64,000 nucleotides of DNA from Ampullaceana balthica. Taxonomy: Eukaryota > Mollusca > Gastropoda > Lymnaeidae. The stretch lies in assembly GCA_944989445.1 (NCBI GenBank), contig CALYLW010000059.1, positions 248,001 to 312,000 of the forward strand. Reading direction: 5' to 3'. The notes beneath the pieces were generated by a model. The model was not told the origin of the DNA and did not search any database. It saw nothing but the letters and a program-made list of their open reading frames with translations. This document shows, one piece after another, positions 45,799 to 61,700 of this stretch (the first letter of the stretch is position 1; the number at the start of each line of letters is the position of its first letter). The translations under genes were made by a program, and so were the position numbers.

Positions 45799-48700
45799 AT
45801 GGAAGGTATCAGAGTTCTCATCATTTTATATTTGGCTGTTTCGTATTCAAAAATGTACCATACAACTGGATTTCAGGTAATAATTTTAGACTTTGAGTTT
45901 GAGATCGTGCATTTGAGAAATCCTATCCATAGGGCAAGGCGAACGAGGCAACTGCCTTGGGCCCCGCACTTTTTAGGGCCCCGTGATTTTACTAAACATT
46001 TTGACTACTTTTTTACAATTTTACTACTATTACGTACTACTTGTTTTTTATGACAAAAGTGTCAAGCATTTATGGATGCATGAGAAGCTTTTAAATAAGA
46101 AAACGCCAGGCTTTAACTTATTATGGTAAGTGAAAAAAATGCCAGTTAAGACTATCTGACCATGATAAATCAAAGTGACATATGACCTCTACTTTGGAAT
46201 GGTTTGAGCTGGAAAACAGGCTAAAAAACAATGCACAACTGACAAGAACAGCCAAAAAAATAAACAGTGAAAAGGCTCGTTGGCATAGTGTATTTCAACG
46301 TCTCATGACCATTGTCCAATGTCTCGCTAAGCAATGTCGTATGTCAGTTGATAAACTACGACAGGCACACAGTGGAAACTTTTTGTGTCTCGCTGAATTG
46401 CTTCCGAATTTCGATCTGGCCTTTTACACCGGTTTTGCAGGAAGAGTAAAATCTATGAAGAATAAAAACTGATGAAAATTCATGATCACTACTTTGGGAA
46501 AGCAAATTCAAAACGAACTCATTTCTTTGACATAAAGTAAGGAAAACTATTGTCGAAGGAGTAAAATCAACTAAATACTTTTCATTAATACTTGATTGCA
46601 CACCTGACCAAAGTCACCAAGAGCAGATGTCACTAACAATCCGCTATATAAGCCAAGAAAATGGATATTCTGAAGTAATTCAAGAATACTTCATACGTTT
46701 TCTAGAAGTAGAAGAAAGTACTGGGCAACAACTGTTTGATGCCTTACTATTGGAAGGGACAAAATTGGACTTAAATGTTTCTTATATTCACAGTAAAGTA
46801 TACGACAGCGGTGCAGACATGAAGGGGCATAAATCAGGCGTACAACCTTGTCTTTTACAATTGAATCATCAGGCATTTTTTTGCCCTTGTACCTCTTTCA
46901 CTTACAATTTGCCGCTATATAATATGGATGACCATGTCTTGATGCAATGGCGTTTTTGGAGAATAATTCAACAAGTCTGTATTTTATGTTATATGATGTA
47001 CTTTTCGAAGTTTCAGAGGAAAACAGTGATCCAAGAGATCGAATTGAAGCACAGTCATTGTGGAAACAACTTTAAGAGCTTCTATTACATTGTTTCAAAT
47101 GCTTTTTGGTATGACATATTGTTCTAATTAAATTACACACAAAGAGTTATAAAATATTTTAGTCGGTCTAGATGAAGGATTTGTAGATGCACAAGAAAAA
47201 TTCAGCACATATTTTTTAACCCGATTGTTGATATGCAATGATATCGGTGGACAGAGGTTTTGAACAAATACTAAGGCATCATGACTCGTTTGGATTTCTT
47301 TATATATTTTATCAATTAAAATGATCTACTGCATTGCTGTATGAATATCGAGATAGCTTGCAAAAAAAAAGGATCTTGGTGGTTTCATGCTTGCTGAAGA
47401 GTTGCAATCATAAAGGTCCATAATTCCTGCAGTCACCTACAATGAACCTGTTAATATTTTGCATTTTCTTTCATTAAAAAATGCGCTATAGTTACTTTGG
47501 GGCCGTCAATAAATGATGTCACGCCATTTTGACCTATTTTTCAGCCCCTTCTCCCCTTGTCACACGTCGTCACAAATATTTAAAGGCAAGTAGCCATTTA
47601 AAAAAAATTAATGCATATAATACTCTTTTATTAGTATAGCCATCTCAGTACTCTCAGAACACATTGTATGGCATAGCCAACAGGCCTTTAAAAATATACG
47701 TTAGATAACAAGTCAGCATAACAGTGGATTTCTTTATTTTAAACTGAGTCTACTGAACTTGTAGGCCTATACTCTAGATAGTAAGAAACTTTCTCACCAT
47801 CTGAACACCCGACGTTAATGCTAATTTACTAGTAATTTGCTAGTAACAACACAAACCAATGCTTTCAAAGACAATATCCCTGCTTCATGAAAAAAAACAG
47901 CATCCAAAAAATGGCCATATACTCACAACTGCCCGTTGGTCAATTTGTATAAATCTTGTTACTTCTCTGAGAGATGTCAAACGGTGTGGTCCTCACCCAT
48001 AGAACCCTCAGCGTGACGTTGTTTGTGGACGGCCCCATATAAAACTTTTTTGTCTTTCTATTGTTAAAAATAATAATACTTTTTCTGAAGTATTGTAAAC
48101 GTGTTTTATTGCTGAAGTTTTATTACTTTTTTCTTGGCCAGGCTTTAGCCGAATTTCATCCAAATATTTGGAATCAGCCGAAAATCAGCCGCAAATGTCA
48201 ATTTACGGAGAAATCCGGCAAATCCGAATATCCGTCACAAAATTATGTCAGCCAGCCGAAATTTAGAAAAAATTCGTCTGGCAGGTCTACTCAACCCCCT
48301 ATTTCTCTATATCTACGCAACTACCATTAACAGTATTAAAGTAAACATGTGTGACTATTACAATAATACAAATGTAATTATTGGTTATTCTTTGGTTTTT
48401 GAATGATCTCTTTGTGCTCTTTTGAAAGTATGAATTATTTTTTTTTAATTTTTTTTTGGGGGGGGGGTATTTTGCGGGAGACATTTTACAGGGTAGGAAA
48501 TAATTTATTTTAATCTGGAGGAAAATGATTTCTCCCCCGGTGGATTTGTTTTAGAATAGATCCTCCGGGGGGAGACTCTGTATGAGGGAGGATTTATTTA
48601 GCTACACCGGCCCTGATCCTATGTGTAAACATCCTATTGTAAAATATTTCATTATTTAATAACAACCGCAAGTAGGATTAATACTTGTAACTCATTTCTA

Positions 48701-51700
48701 AAATAACCCCCCAAAAAAAGTTTAAGAGAAGCGAATGAAGTAAATAACGTCACAAATTGAACGATAGAGATAAGGAGTAAATAGAATATCAAGAAAGTAA
48801 GAGAGAATAAAAACAATTTTTTCGAAAAGAAAAAATAAGAATAAACATTTTAAATTATTATTTCCTTATTTTCTTAATGAAGTTTACACCTACACAAGTC
48901 TTCTTTGAAGTGTCTTCACGGCTGACTTTATACGGGGAAGATTTGATCGCAACAAACTACAGCCACAACATAAATGTGACTGTGTGTCAGCAGCCTTGTC
49001 ACAATGTCACTAACAACATGGGGTAACTTCTCTCATAGACTTGTATTAAACATTAAATAAATTAACGTTTACATTCTCGCTCCTATATTAAATTATTAGT
49101 GTGGTTAAGTCGTAAAATTTTTAATAAACATAAAAAGACGACTATTCGCATGTTTCATTTGTAAATCACTGAAATAACAGCAATTTTCTTTCGTCAATTT
49201 TTCTGCTAATTTCTTTAAAACTAAAAGTTTCCATTTTGTTACAGCAATATCACTTGTTTTGTGGATGAACGTCCTTTTAACCGGCGAACTTACAAGGAAT
49301 CATGTAACGTTACTGTCAGTTCCATTAATATAACAGAAGTTACTGGAGAAGTAAAGCTAACATTTGTGGTAATATCTGTATTTATTTAAATCCTTTATAT
49401 TAACTCTTGGTGTCTGGTTGCTTGCTTGTCGCCAAAACTTTGGATCGATTTTTAACACACTTCCTCGTAAGCGAGCTGAAATTTTGTAGGCAGTTTCGTA
49501 CCGATGATAAAAGCTATGTATCAAAATTTCAGATCGATCGCATGTATTGTCATTAAATTATTGAAATTTTAGATTATTTTATTTATCTCTGTGTATCATG
49601 TTTTTTTTTGAGATAGAGTGTCGCGGTGCGCATTATATTGAACAAACTTTCTGTCGCGCAATAAGGTGCGTATTTTATTTACAACACTCTTTATAAACAT
49701 ATTCCATATCGGTGCGCATTATATTAAACATGTGTTACGACAAAACTACAATTGTGTATTTTTGGATGGTCTTGCGCTTCATGTTAGAATGAACTTTCTT
49801 TTAGTTACTTCTGGCACATAAGGGATGTATAGTCAAAAACTTGGTTTTTTACGTTTTGTTATTATTTTTAACATTCTGAACACAAGCCGGGCATTTCTAT
49901 AACATAGAGTTAAAATGATCAAGATGGTAAAATTGTTTCAATGTTGTTTTCAGTCTGTAGAAGTAATTGAGTCAAGAAACAAGACATCAACAGGTTGTGG
50001 TCTGTGTAACAACTGTTTAATCAACCGTCTGCAATCAACTTCCTATTACATCTTGAACCCTACATTTATAGCCAGCCATTCTCTCTCAGTTCACGACCAC
50101 GCACGATTTCAATTCACAGCACAAATCACGAGTTTCATAACCAGTCCAAACAACTCACAAGCTCTTACAAAGTTAACTCAGCAACACGTCTCTTACACAG
50201 TCTGAAATATATATTTTTATTTAAACTATTTAATGACGGAAGTTTTCAAAATAAATACACATCAGATTAAAAAATAACGTCATACAGAATTTTCATTTAT
50301 TTTATTTATTATTTTATTCATTTATTTCCATATTGAACAATTTTATTCGGATGTTCGAGAAGAGTTATTTTTGGTGCAGTAATTTGGTCCGCTGCTTTCT
50401 AAAATTAGTAGCGTCACGGACAGGACAGACGGGACAGATGGGACGTGAAATACATTGCAAATTATGTATATTGATGAAAGACACTTTTTTTTCCATTTTT
50501 ACGTGTTAACCAAATTCTGACAATCGGTCAGCATTTAGTTTTTTCAACCCGGTCTTAAATTTTGTTAAATTATGTATGTGGTTGCTTTTTTTTTAAAGCT
50601 TTGTTAAGATTTGAATAATTTTAAAAATGATTACATAAAACATATATTACCTGTGATGTTTTGACGTTGCTTGAGTGTTAGATAAAAAGCATGCATGACT
50701 AAAACCGTTCTTGTCTCATTTTTACATCCGAGCATATTACAAAGACTTTTGATTTGAGTCGGCAATGAATCTACTTTTAATAACGATATGAGTCAAATAA
50801 TTGTTGCTTTTTAAAAAAAAATTCACACAATTGGACATATTTTAAAACTATTTCTCGTGCATTCGGGTAATGACTTTTATGGACACAGTTTAATGTAAAA
50901 ATAACTATATGTTTTTATTTAAAAAATCATCATTTAAGTTTATTAAATCTCTTATATTAACTTTACCGCCGTCCCTCTCTGTCGTACGTCGTCAGGCGGA
51001 AAAACAAAAGTAAATAAAACAAACCCGTAAAAACAAAGTTGTTGACTATAAACCCCTTATATATGAGACATAACTAACAGTATTGATTATTTTCAAACGC
51101 TACAAACATTTACAGACTGAATCTGTCTAACTCAACTTTGCTTCATAACCCTGGGGGGGGGGTGGGAGAGGGGGAAAAGTCTGGTCACCGATTCGCTTGA
51201 CCGAGCTCAGCGTGACACGTAAAATGTAAACAAAAGCACGCGGTACTTCGATGGGTCGCCTCAACGCGTCAACTCAAACTTTCACGTGGAAAAAAAAACA
51301 ATAACAAACAGTGAATTTGAATTACATACCTCATATAAGGTTAAACTAAAAATGCATTAATTTAATTACGGTACGATCGATCGATCTGAAATTTTGATAC
51401 GATGCATTGTTAGGTGACATGGGTCCGTGTGCCAAATTTCAGCTCGATCGAATCACGGTAAGTGGGTCATTTTTTACTTTTGTTTTTCCGCCCACCCGCC
51501 CAAGACAGACAGAGATGACGAGACGGCCGCGAAGTTAATATAAGAGATTTAAAAATGACCCACTTACCGTAAAGCCATCGAGCTGAAATGTGGCACACGG
51601 ACCCATGTCACCTAACAATGCATCGTATCAAAATTTCAGATCGATCTAACGTACCGTAATTAAGTTAATGCATTTTAGTTTATCTATATAAAACTATATG

Positions 51701-54700
51701 TAGAGGTCGCTATTGTTTACATTTTACGGGTCACTTGACTTAACACCAGCCATCGCTGAACACATCTCGTGTTTTAACCAGGTGTACCGGAGTGCTTTTG
51801 TTTACATTTTACGTGTCACGCTGAGCTGGGTCCAGCGATCGGTGACCAGACATTTCCCTCCCCCCAGGGGTTAAAAAGCAAAGGGAAGTTAAGGCAGCTT
51901 CGGTCTGTAAATGTTTGTCACGTTTGAACATAATCAATACTTTTAGTTATGTTTCATATATAAGGGATTTATAGTCAAAAACTTTATTTTTACGGGTTTG
52001 TTTTATTAAATCCCTTATATTAACTTCACCTCCGTCTCTCTCTGTCTTGGTCGGGCACCGTGGAAAACCAATAATAAAAAATGACCTACTTCCCGTAAAG
52101 CCATCGAGCTGAAATTTGGCACATAGACCCGTGTCACCTAACAATGCATTGTATGAAAATTTCATATTGATCGAACGTACCGTAATTAAATTAATGCATT
52201 TTTAGTTTATCTATATAAACTATATGTAGCGGTCGCTATTGTTTATATTTTACGGGTCACTTGACTTCAGGCCAGCCACCGGTAAAGACATCTCGTGTTT
52301 TAACCAGGTAAACCACCTGGATTTGAGTTAACGCGTTGACGCCACCCGTCCATGTCCACACCCCCTCCCCCTTCCCCCAGTTTTAAAGCCAGGGGAGATA
52401 ATTTCGGGTTCAGTCTGTAAATGTTTGTCGCGTTTGCACATAATCAATACTTTTAGTTATGTCTCATATATAAGGGTTTTATAGTCAAAAACTTAGTTTT
52501 TACGGGTTTGTTATATTTTCTTTGTGTTTACTTCAAGTGGCCACAGTTTTTTAAATTTACACCAACTCACGGCCCTGTTTCTGGTGGCACGACTGTTACA
52601 TTTCAAGGCAGAAATCTTAATATCAACAGAACCATTCTGATAACGGTGGCAAATGTTACATGTAACATCAATGAACCTGAAAAAAGAGAAAAGGGGTAAG
52701 AAATGTATTTATTTGTGTTAACTAATTTGTTAAAAAGATGGAGAAAATAAAATTAATCGACCCTTGTTATAAAGATTAGCTAGATTTATGTCAATCTTAG
52801 CATTACATTCTTTGCTACTGTTTAAAAAAAGAAAATTATTATAAATTATTTGAAAAGGAAAAGACTACCTAAAGCAATGCCCGCTAGAAGCGATGACAAA
52901 AATATTATTGAGACGGAAATGCGGTAAATTCTTACCTGCTTTTTAAGTTTTTTGTAATTTTAAAAAAAACAATGACGAATTTTTGTATCTTTATAAGACC
53001 TTCAAACAATGGTACACACCTTTACAATGTTTTCAAACCCGTAGTCTATCATAATAATGTATACACCGATTTCATTAACGATTTTTTAATCCGAATATTT
53101 ATTGTTCAGTAAACAAATCTAAAATATTCCGCATCGAACGCACAAGTGTAGTTTTCCAATTTTCCTATCGCGCAAGTATCGGCAAATTAAATGCTATTGA
53201 TTTATAAAAACATGAGTTCAAAAGACTTACTGACGTTTTATTAGACGATCTGTATTTTAATTTCTTAAGTTTTTTTATCGGTGGCAAATAATATTGATCC
53301 TCATCATTTAAGATTTAAAGTTTCTACACAACTTTTTTATGAGTAAATTCAGGATGTATATAGGTTTAAATTTAAAAAATAGATAGCTTTGTTTCAAAAC
53401 TGATGTTGTAGTCATAAATTTTGTTTCTTTACCAGGACGGTTCTCTTATGCAATACAAGCAAGTCCTTCAATGAAACGCCACACTGTGGTAACGTTGAAA
53501 CAGCTATAGGCGACTTTACACATTCCTTTATGAACAAAAGCTTCTGTTACCATGGAAATCCTATAATCACTGACGTTTCTCCAAATATGACTTTACAACG
53601 GTAATAAAAGAGTTTAATATTGTTAATTTAAAATCATAAACTTTATTACATTTATAAAATTAGCTTATAACTTAAATCAGTGCTTCTCAAAGTGGTGGTC
53701 CACGGACCGGTGCCAGTCCGTGGTCATTCCGCCGCAGGTCCACAGAAGTGATAAAAAAATTGACCGAAAAATCTAATTATAATCCTCCATTTTCATCAAG
53801 TAATAGCAAACAAATAGAATACGTCAATTTTTAGGCAATAAGAACATAAAATGAAAAAAATAAAAAAGAATAAATTACATTTAGCTACCATGTCAGTACA
53901 GGGAAAATAGTGCACCGGTCCCCAGTGCAATGGAAAAATTCCTGCCCGGTCCGCCATACTAAAAAGTTTGAGAAGCCCTGACTTAAATAACACAGTCGAT
54001 GAACGCAAACAAAATGTTCGCATTGTTGGATGCGGTTTTCTTAGAGTTATTCTTGTTATTACTTTAACAAAAGTTGATCGCACTAAAATAATACAAAGAA
54101 ACACGAGCTGTGACATAAACTTAAGCGTACGAAAAATTTAAAAATCTTAATAATTCTGCTTTTTAAAAAAAAGCAAAAAAATTATTAAGAAAGAATCATT
54201 TCGTTGTATTTGGTATAGATTTTTATTTGTTAAATACAAATCCACAAACTTTGACAAAAAAGCTAGATATGAAATTGTCATTTTTGTCATTTTTAAAACT
54301 CAGCTATCATATATTAGCATTGTAGATACTATGAGAGTTTTCTTTTCTTAAACTTTTGCAGTGGTGGCATAATTTTGACTGTTTTGGGTGAGAATCTTGA
54401 ACATGGCCATCATTTTGATTGGCAGATCAACTGCTTAAATAAAGTAAGAAACTACTAGCATTTTCTTGAACTTTGCTAATACAGGCAGAAGTATAAAATG
54501 TTGGAGAGGCATCTTCTAGAGGCAACTCAAACACAGCTCAATGATATTTGTCTCCATGCTTGAATTTTATATAAAGCGAGCAACCAAGCCCGTCCAAGGA
54601 CGTTCCGCCACCGATCGGTGGCATGTTTTAACTCCCCTTCAACAGCCGTCTCGACCGGCATACATGTGCATCACGTCAAAAATACTATTCATTATAGTTA

Positions 54701-57700
54701 AAATAAATAACTCGTAAAAACTGAGCGTTTGACTATACATCCCAACGCGCATAACTCAAATAAAGTCTTGGAAGAAATACTGCACCAAAAAACAACTCGT
54801 TTTGAACGCCCGCGTTAACTTGATATGATTGGCTGTAGGAATCATGTGTGTTTGAGAGACCAATCGCTATAGATGACGGGACAGAACTTAGCCTTTATTA
54901 TATAAAAATATATAAAATTATGTCTTCTTGATTGGACTATTCATAATATCTTTTTTTTTCAATCTTTACTTTATTTTAAAAATTTCAGATTACAAAAGGA
55001 TACTGCAGGTACAACAGAGAAAATGTTTTGACGTGTCAAATGTCTAATCTTCACGATGTTACCGAGCCATATTTTCAAAACAACAAGTCAGCACTTTATG
55101 TCGATGCTCAGCTCTTCCTGACGATGGACAACAGTGCAATAAATTCATCAACATTTATTGGAATTCACAGAGATCCGATATTTAAGAATTTGTCATCTCA
55201 AGAATGTGACAGCTCCAGGACTACTGTTTTTATAGGGGTAATTAAAATTATTTATTACCTTCTATTGCTTAATTATAACCTTTTAGGCTAGTTTCATCGT
55301 GAACGAAATCATTTCATTGTGTTTTTTGTAATATCACAAAAGAAATATTATCAAAGTCTCTAAGTGTATTATTTTATTAGCATCCATGATTCAAAACATC
55401 TTCAGGTCTTTTACAATATCTATGAGTGAATAAACTATATATTGTAAAGCGTATTTTAAAAAATCGTTCATTGTTTATATATCAACTGTTAAAGGACCCA
55501 TGTTATATTTACCAGGGCCAGTACTTTTCCGAGTTTATCAGTAGCCAAGTAAATGTGTGGCCATTTAACTGGGGAAAGTGCCAAATGCAATACATCAATG
55601 AGACTTTTATGGCGTGCCATTTAAAAGATAATAAAACAAAGCAACGAGACGGGAATGAACATGGGGACAACTCAAAAGAAACAAAAGCGCCAGAGAAAAG
55701 AGCTGAAAGCACTAAAGTTACAGATATAAAACAGGAATCACAACACTCAAAGGGAATTACAACAGATTCGTCGCCAGCTTTGACAAAAGCATGGAAACAG
55801 AATTGTCCATTGACTATTAAAATAGGTTACATGAAATTACTGTTATTTGAGACTGAAGTGAGTCATCGAGGCGATTCACAATACATCATTATGTTATCAG
55901 CTACAATTTCTGTCATAGTCTTTCTTTTGGTATTTGTTGTAATACTTTTCGTAAGACGGAGACACGCCAACATCTTGGGAAAGAAAGAAGTGAATCTACA
56001 TTCAACCGAAGCCTATTCAGGTATCTATTTTCAAATGATTCAATATTTTTAGTTCCTTTAAATTACCTATAAAAAACAAATAAAACAATGACTTTAAAAG
56101 TATTTCTTCCTTTTATATCTGACATGTGTTTAATACCTGTAATCATTACATTTTTCTTACATAACTTTTTCGTTTCAAGTTGACCAAATCAAAGAGATTA
56201 AGATTTATCTATTTAAAAATCAACTTTTGTTTTTGTTGCAAAATCTGATTTCAGAATGTCTCAGAAAGTCTTGTCAAACTTTGAATGAGATCTTAGACTC
56301 AATTATTCAAGCTGAAAACTTGCAGGACATACACAAACTGATCTTTGATTTAGATTTGTTGAATGTAGGAAAATGTATTGGAGCTGGTAACTACTTAAAG
56401 TATATGTCATCTTTACAGGAATGTTTTGATAAATTTGGCACCATCTAAACATAATGACTAAAATTACGCATTAACTTTTATGCTGGAATTAACGTCTCTT
56501 CATTCTTCAAATATTTTTTCCCTCAGAACATCTTAAACATCTCTTAATCACTGTGTCTTTATTTTTCATCAGGTAATTTTGGCTGTGTTTACGAAGGTCT
56601 TCTTAAGTTAAAGACTCAGACGCCACCACTGAGAGTTGCCCTTAAGACATTACAAGGTCAAAATCTAGCTATATAGATAGAAAAAAAGTCACAGTAAAAA
56701 ATCATTTTGCTATTGACAAAGTTTGATTTATATGTAGATCACACAATTATTTTGTGTATCGAGTATATTTTTAAATCAATGAAATTTTACAATATTAAGT
56801 TCATTTTAAAGGCTTGTAATTTAAACAACATATTTCCCATTTAAGTCTTAAAATAATAAATTAGAAGTTATCATGACATCCCCATGTCAGTGAAGTAGTT
56901 AAAATTAATACAAAACTTTAAACGCTAGAAAGAGAAACTTTTACTGACGTAATAAGAATATAAAAGTAAAGTTCTACCTCCCTTTGGTGATACCTGTGTA
57001 ATAAATATACATCTTCTGCATGCGACTAGTTCACTAAGGAAAACTTTGATTAACAAGAACAAATTTATAAAAGAGCTGCCAGATTCATTACTGGAGAATA
57101 TTCTAAACTGACAAGAGTAACACCATTTGTTAAATCTTTAAACCTTGAAACACTAGAGGATAGAAAAAACAAAGAGCAAATTAGATATAACTAGAATAAA
57201 ATACAAAATACACAAACAAATTGTGCAATGAAAACAATACATTTGAGCTTTATTTTTAGACTGATACGACAGTAAACGTTTCGGCTAATGCCTTCATCAG
57301 TACAACATAAAATACATTCTTACAATACTTACATAAGTAATAATAACATTCTTAAAAAATATTGTATTTTAAAATATTTATGTTAAATAAAAAGAAAGGA
57401 AAAACAAAAACAAACATGGACACAGGATATAGCAAAAAGGGGGAAGTATCCAAAGTTACAGTAAAAACCACAACGGGAACAAGATTATGCAGTTAAGTAA
57501 AATTATGAATTTGGTTAATTCCATATGGAGCCAACGTACCAAATCTTTTTATGAGTCTATTTTCCATGTGGACTCTATCATGGGTATTGCTTGCATATAA
57601 AATACCAGTTACTGCAATATCTGATATGCCGTTATGGTCAACACTGTTAAAATGTTTAGAAACAGGACATTGAGCCTGTTTATTTATATTATACAGGTCT

Positions 57701-58707
57701 CGAAACATCCCCACCCACCCCCACCCACTTTTTTGAACACACTTCGCTTGATTGGTCGACCCCAGCGATGGTGATTCATCATGCTCATTTGCACATACTT
57801 GCTCTTGATCGTGTTTTGGTGAATTATATATATAGACAAGAAATATACCCGCACTTTGTAGCGGGAGTGTGCTGACCGTTTCCCCCAGTATTAGTTGCTA
57901 GTTATTACATTTTTTTGCTAAGTTATTTATCAGATTTATCTATTACCAACCATTTTGATAATAGTACCCGTAAAAAAGGCAACTGCTTTGTACCATTCCG
58001 CTCAATTTAAGATGCGTACACGAAAATGTGCGCACCGTAATTTGACAATAAAATATTTTTTGAAAGCGCATCGCTCAAAATACAGTATTGGAAAAATATA
58101 CCGCACCAAAACGAACTCGTTTTGAATGTCCGCATGAAGCTGTTCAATATGGAATTGAGATATAATTTTTTTTCTCTTTGTCTCTGCATTTTCTGATTAT
58201 TTAATTTACGGCATTTGGGCAAAAGGGACAATTACAAAAACTATCTTAAAACCATCTCCAGGGTAAAATGAACCGTCCTGCCAAATTTGGTCCACGTCCG
58301 TCATTTGGTTTTTCCGTGGCTGTGTAACAGAAAGTTGAAAAGCGAAACATACAAACATACAAACATACAAAGATATAAACACCAACTGAACTTTATATAT
58401 TAGATTTATATTTTTTGTTACTTACATACTTTTCCCTCGTATTATTATAATTTATTTGGACCCGCATACGTAAACAAAAAGGTTTTCCTTCCTTATTTCT
58501 TGCAGAGCAAAACAAAATTGCTGTGTTACGTCACAAAATTTGGGAGCCATGGAATTACAGCGGCTTAACCGATTTCGCAAAATAATGAACCGCAACTTAG
58601 CGGAATCTATATATGCGTTATAAAAATATACTTAATGGAAATTAATCGATTAATCGATTAAATTGTTCCCCATAAATCAAACACATTTGTTTTATTCTGT
58701 AATAGCC

Positions 58708-58749
<42 letters not shown>

Positions 58750-61700
58750 AGAATTATACCCGCACTTTGTAGCGGGAGTGTACTGACCCTTCTCCCCAGT
58801 ATTAGTTGCTGGTTATTACATTTTTTTTGCAAAGTTATTTATCAGATTTATATATTACCAAACACTTTGATAATAGTACCCCTAAAAAAGGCAACTGCTT
58901 TGTACCACTCAGCTCAATTTAAGATGCTTACACGAAAATGTGTGCACCGTAATTTGACAATAAAAGATTTTTGAAAGCGCACCGCTCAAAATAAAGTATT
59001 GGAAAAAAATACCGCACCAAACTGAATTCGTTTTGAATGTCCGCATAAAGCTGTTCAATATCGAAATGAGATTTTATATTTTTATATTTGTCTCAACATT
59101 TTCTGATCTTTTAATTGATGGCTTTCTGGCAAAAGGGATAATTACTAAAAATATACGTAAACCATCCGCAGGTTAAAATGAACCGTCCTGCCAAATTTGG
59201 TCCCCGTCCGTCATTTGGTTTTTCCGTGATTGTGGAACTTAGAGTCGAAAAGTGAAACATACAAACATACAAAGATACAAACACCAACTGAGCTTTATAT
59301 ATATGATGTATCATAATAATAATTAAAATGATAAATTGATCGTTTTTATAGCGCTGTATCCCAGCAAAGAGCCGGGCTCACAGCACTTTACATGGAGATA
59401 ATAACATACATATAATAATCAAATAACCATTCTTATTGTAATAGCCACATAAATGACAGTACATTACACATAAGCTACGTTAAGCATTAAAAAGAAATGT
59501 TGTTTCTTTAATTTTGAAAATAAATTTTGAAATGATGCGTCTTAAGTACAGTCTTGAAGGACTAGGTAGATGAAATACTCGGATGTGTAATGGTAGAGAA
59601 TTACATTGTTTGGCTGCACAAAAAGAGAATCACCTTTCACCAAAATTTTTAGTTCGTGTCTTAGGAACACAGATAATGCGTGTGTCTGCAGAAGAGCTTA
59701 GCTGACGACTGGATGAGTAGACCGACAGAAGCTCAGTAAGATAGGAAGGGCATGAGTCAGAGAAGAAGTTGTGACAGAGAAAGGCCAGTTTGTAATCAAT
59801 TCGGGCTTGTGAATGAAAGAGCCAATGAAAGAAAAAGTAGCGGAGTAACATGGTGTTATTTTTTTGCCTTTAGAACTAATCTGGCAGCTGAATTTTGAAC
59901 TTTCTGTAGTTTTTCAATGCATTGTTTTAGCGCACTTGACAGAATAGAATTGGAGTAATCCATACGAGCTAGTACAAGAGCACAGACTAGAGTTTTAGTG
60001 GTACTAACTGTTAAGTAATGACGAATTGAGCTGATCTGACGAATGGCAATGTAGGCAGAACGACAGATGTGATTGATGAAGCTGTTTATAGACATATTGT
60101 CATAAATAATGTAGCCAAGATTCCTAGTCGATGTTTTGAACAGTATATCAGAACTAGCCACCTGGATAGAATTTGGAAGAGACAAAGTACTGCGTGATTT
60201 ATTGTTGCAGAATAGGAGTGCTTCTGTCTTGTCATCATTCAGTTTGAGTTTGTTGAAAGTCATCCAATACTTTATCTCACCAATGCACTCTTGCATCAAT
60301 TTGACAGTGAAGTCAATATCAGATGGATCAGTGTGAGTGTAAAGCTGAGTATCATCTGCAAATGATTGGCTTTTAACTGAATGCTTTTCGAGCAGTAGCA
60401 GTAGTGGCCTTGTATACAGTACGAAAAGTACCGACCCTAAACGGAGCTCTGAGGCATACCATAAACCAAGTCAGTTTGTGAGAGATACAGCCATCTATTG
60501 ATACCACCTGCGATCTGTTTGATAAGTAAGATTGAAACCAAGCCAAAACTGAGCCAGAAATTCTAAAATAATTTTGCAATGTTTTTAGCAATGTTTGATG
60601 GTCAAAGGTGTCAAAAGCAGCACTAAGATCTAAGAGGACCAATATAGAGATTTTCCCACTGTCTAGTGCGAGTAGGAGGTCATTTGTTACCTTTAACAGG
60701 GTGGTCTCTGTGCTGTGAGATTCTTTAGACCGACTGATTGGGACTTAGAAGAGTGTTGTTGTTAAGATAAGAAAAAAGTTGTTTTAAGACAAGTTTTGCA
60801 ATGACTTTAGATGCAAATGAAATGTATAAGGCAATTAAATATAACTTGGAAATACAACTGAAAGATAATACAAGCCTCAGATAGACATAGGGAAAAAAAT
60901 TCTTTTTTTATTTTGTATGCAACAACAAACACCAAACACACACAAATTCTTGTTCTTTCTGTTGTGAATGGGTCGCCTGATGAAGCCAGGAAAATTCACA
61001 ACATTTAAAACTCTAATAATAAAATGAAAGAGAAGGAAATAAGTGGAGATTTAAAATTTTAATGTTTCAAGTAAGTCAGAATTTTAAATTTCAAAATAAA
61101 ATGTTTTATTCATAATTAATGCTAACTCGCACACCTGAGATAATTGCAATTGCTACCAATCAACAAGTTAAATTTCTTAAAAATTATCAACACCTTTGAT
61201 ATCATTTCAATCCGTCTATCAAAGTACATTGTTCTACTTGCGTTTGAATCATTATAAGAGGCTCTATCCCACTAATTCCACAGATAACTACTCACATAAT
61301 CTCGACCTCGTTGCGTTTGTCCGAGAAGCTCTCATTATGAAAGACTTCCAACATCCCAATGTGATGGGGCTGGTTGGTCTGGCCGAGAAAGAACCGGGTG
61401 TTCCTTACGTCATACTGCCTTTTATGGATAAAGGTGACATACAGACCTATGTTCGTGACCCGGCAGTGGTACGTAAAATATGAAAGAAAAACTCCATGTA
61501 TTATGTCTTTAGTAGTGGTAATACCATGACGCCGATAAGCTTCAATATTTCTATGCATTTCGAGTACACACAGTTCTACTTATATGCTTACTTGACTTTG
61601 AATTCAAGAATCTACTTTTAAAATACCCTGTACATTTCATTAACTGAAATATGTCTTTATAAATTTTATAATCTTCCAGACACTAGTCCTTCATGACGTC

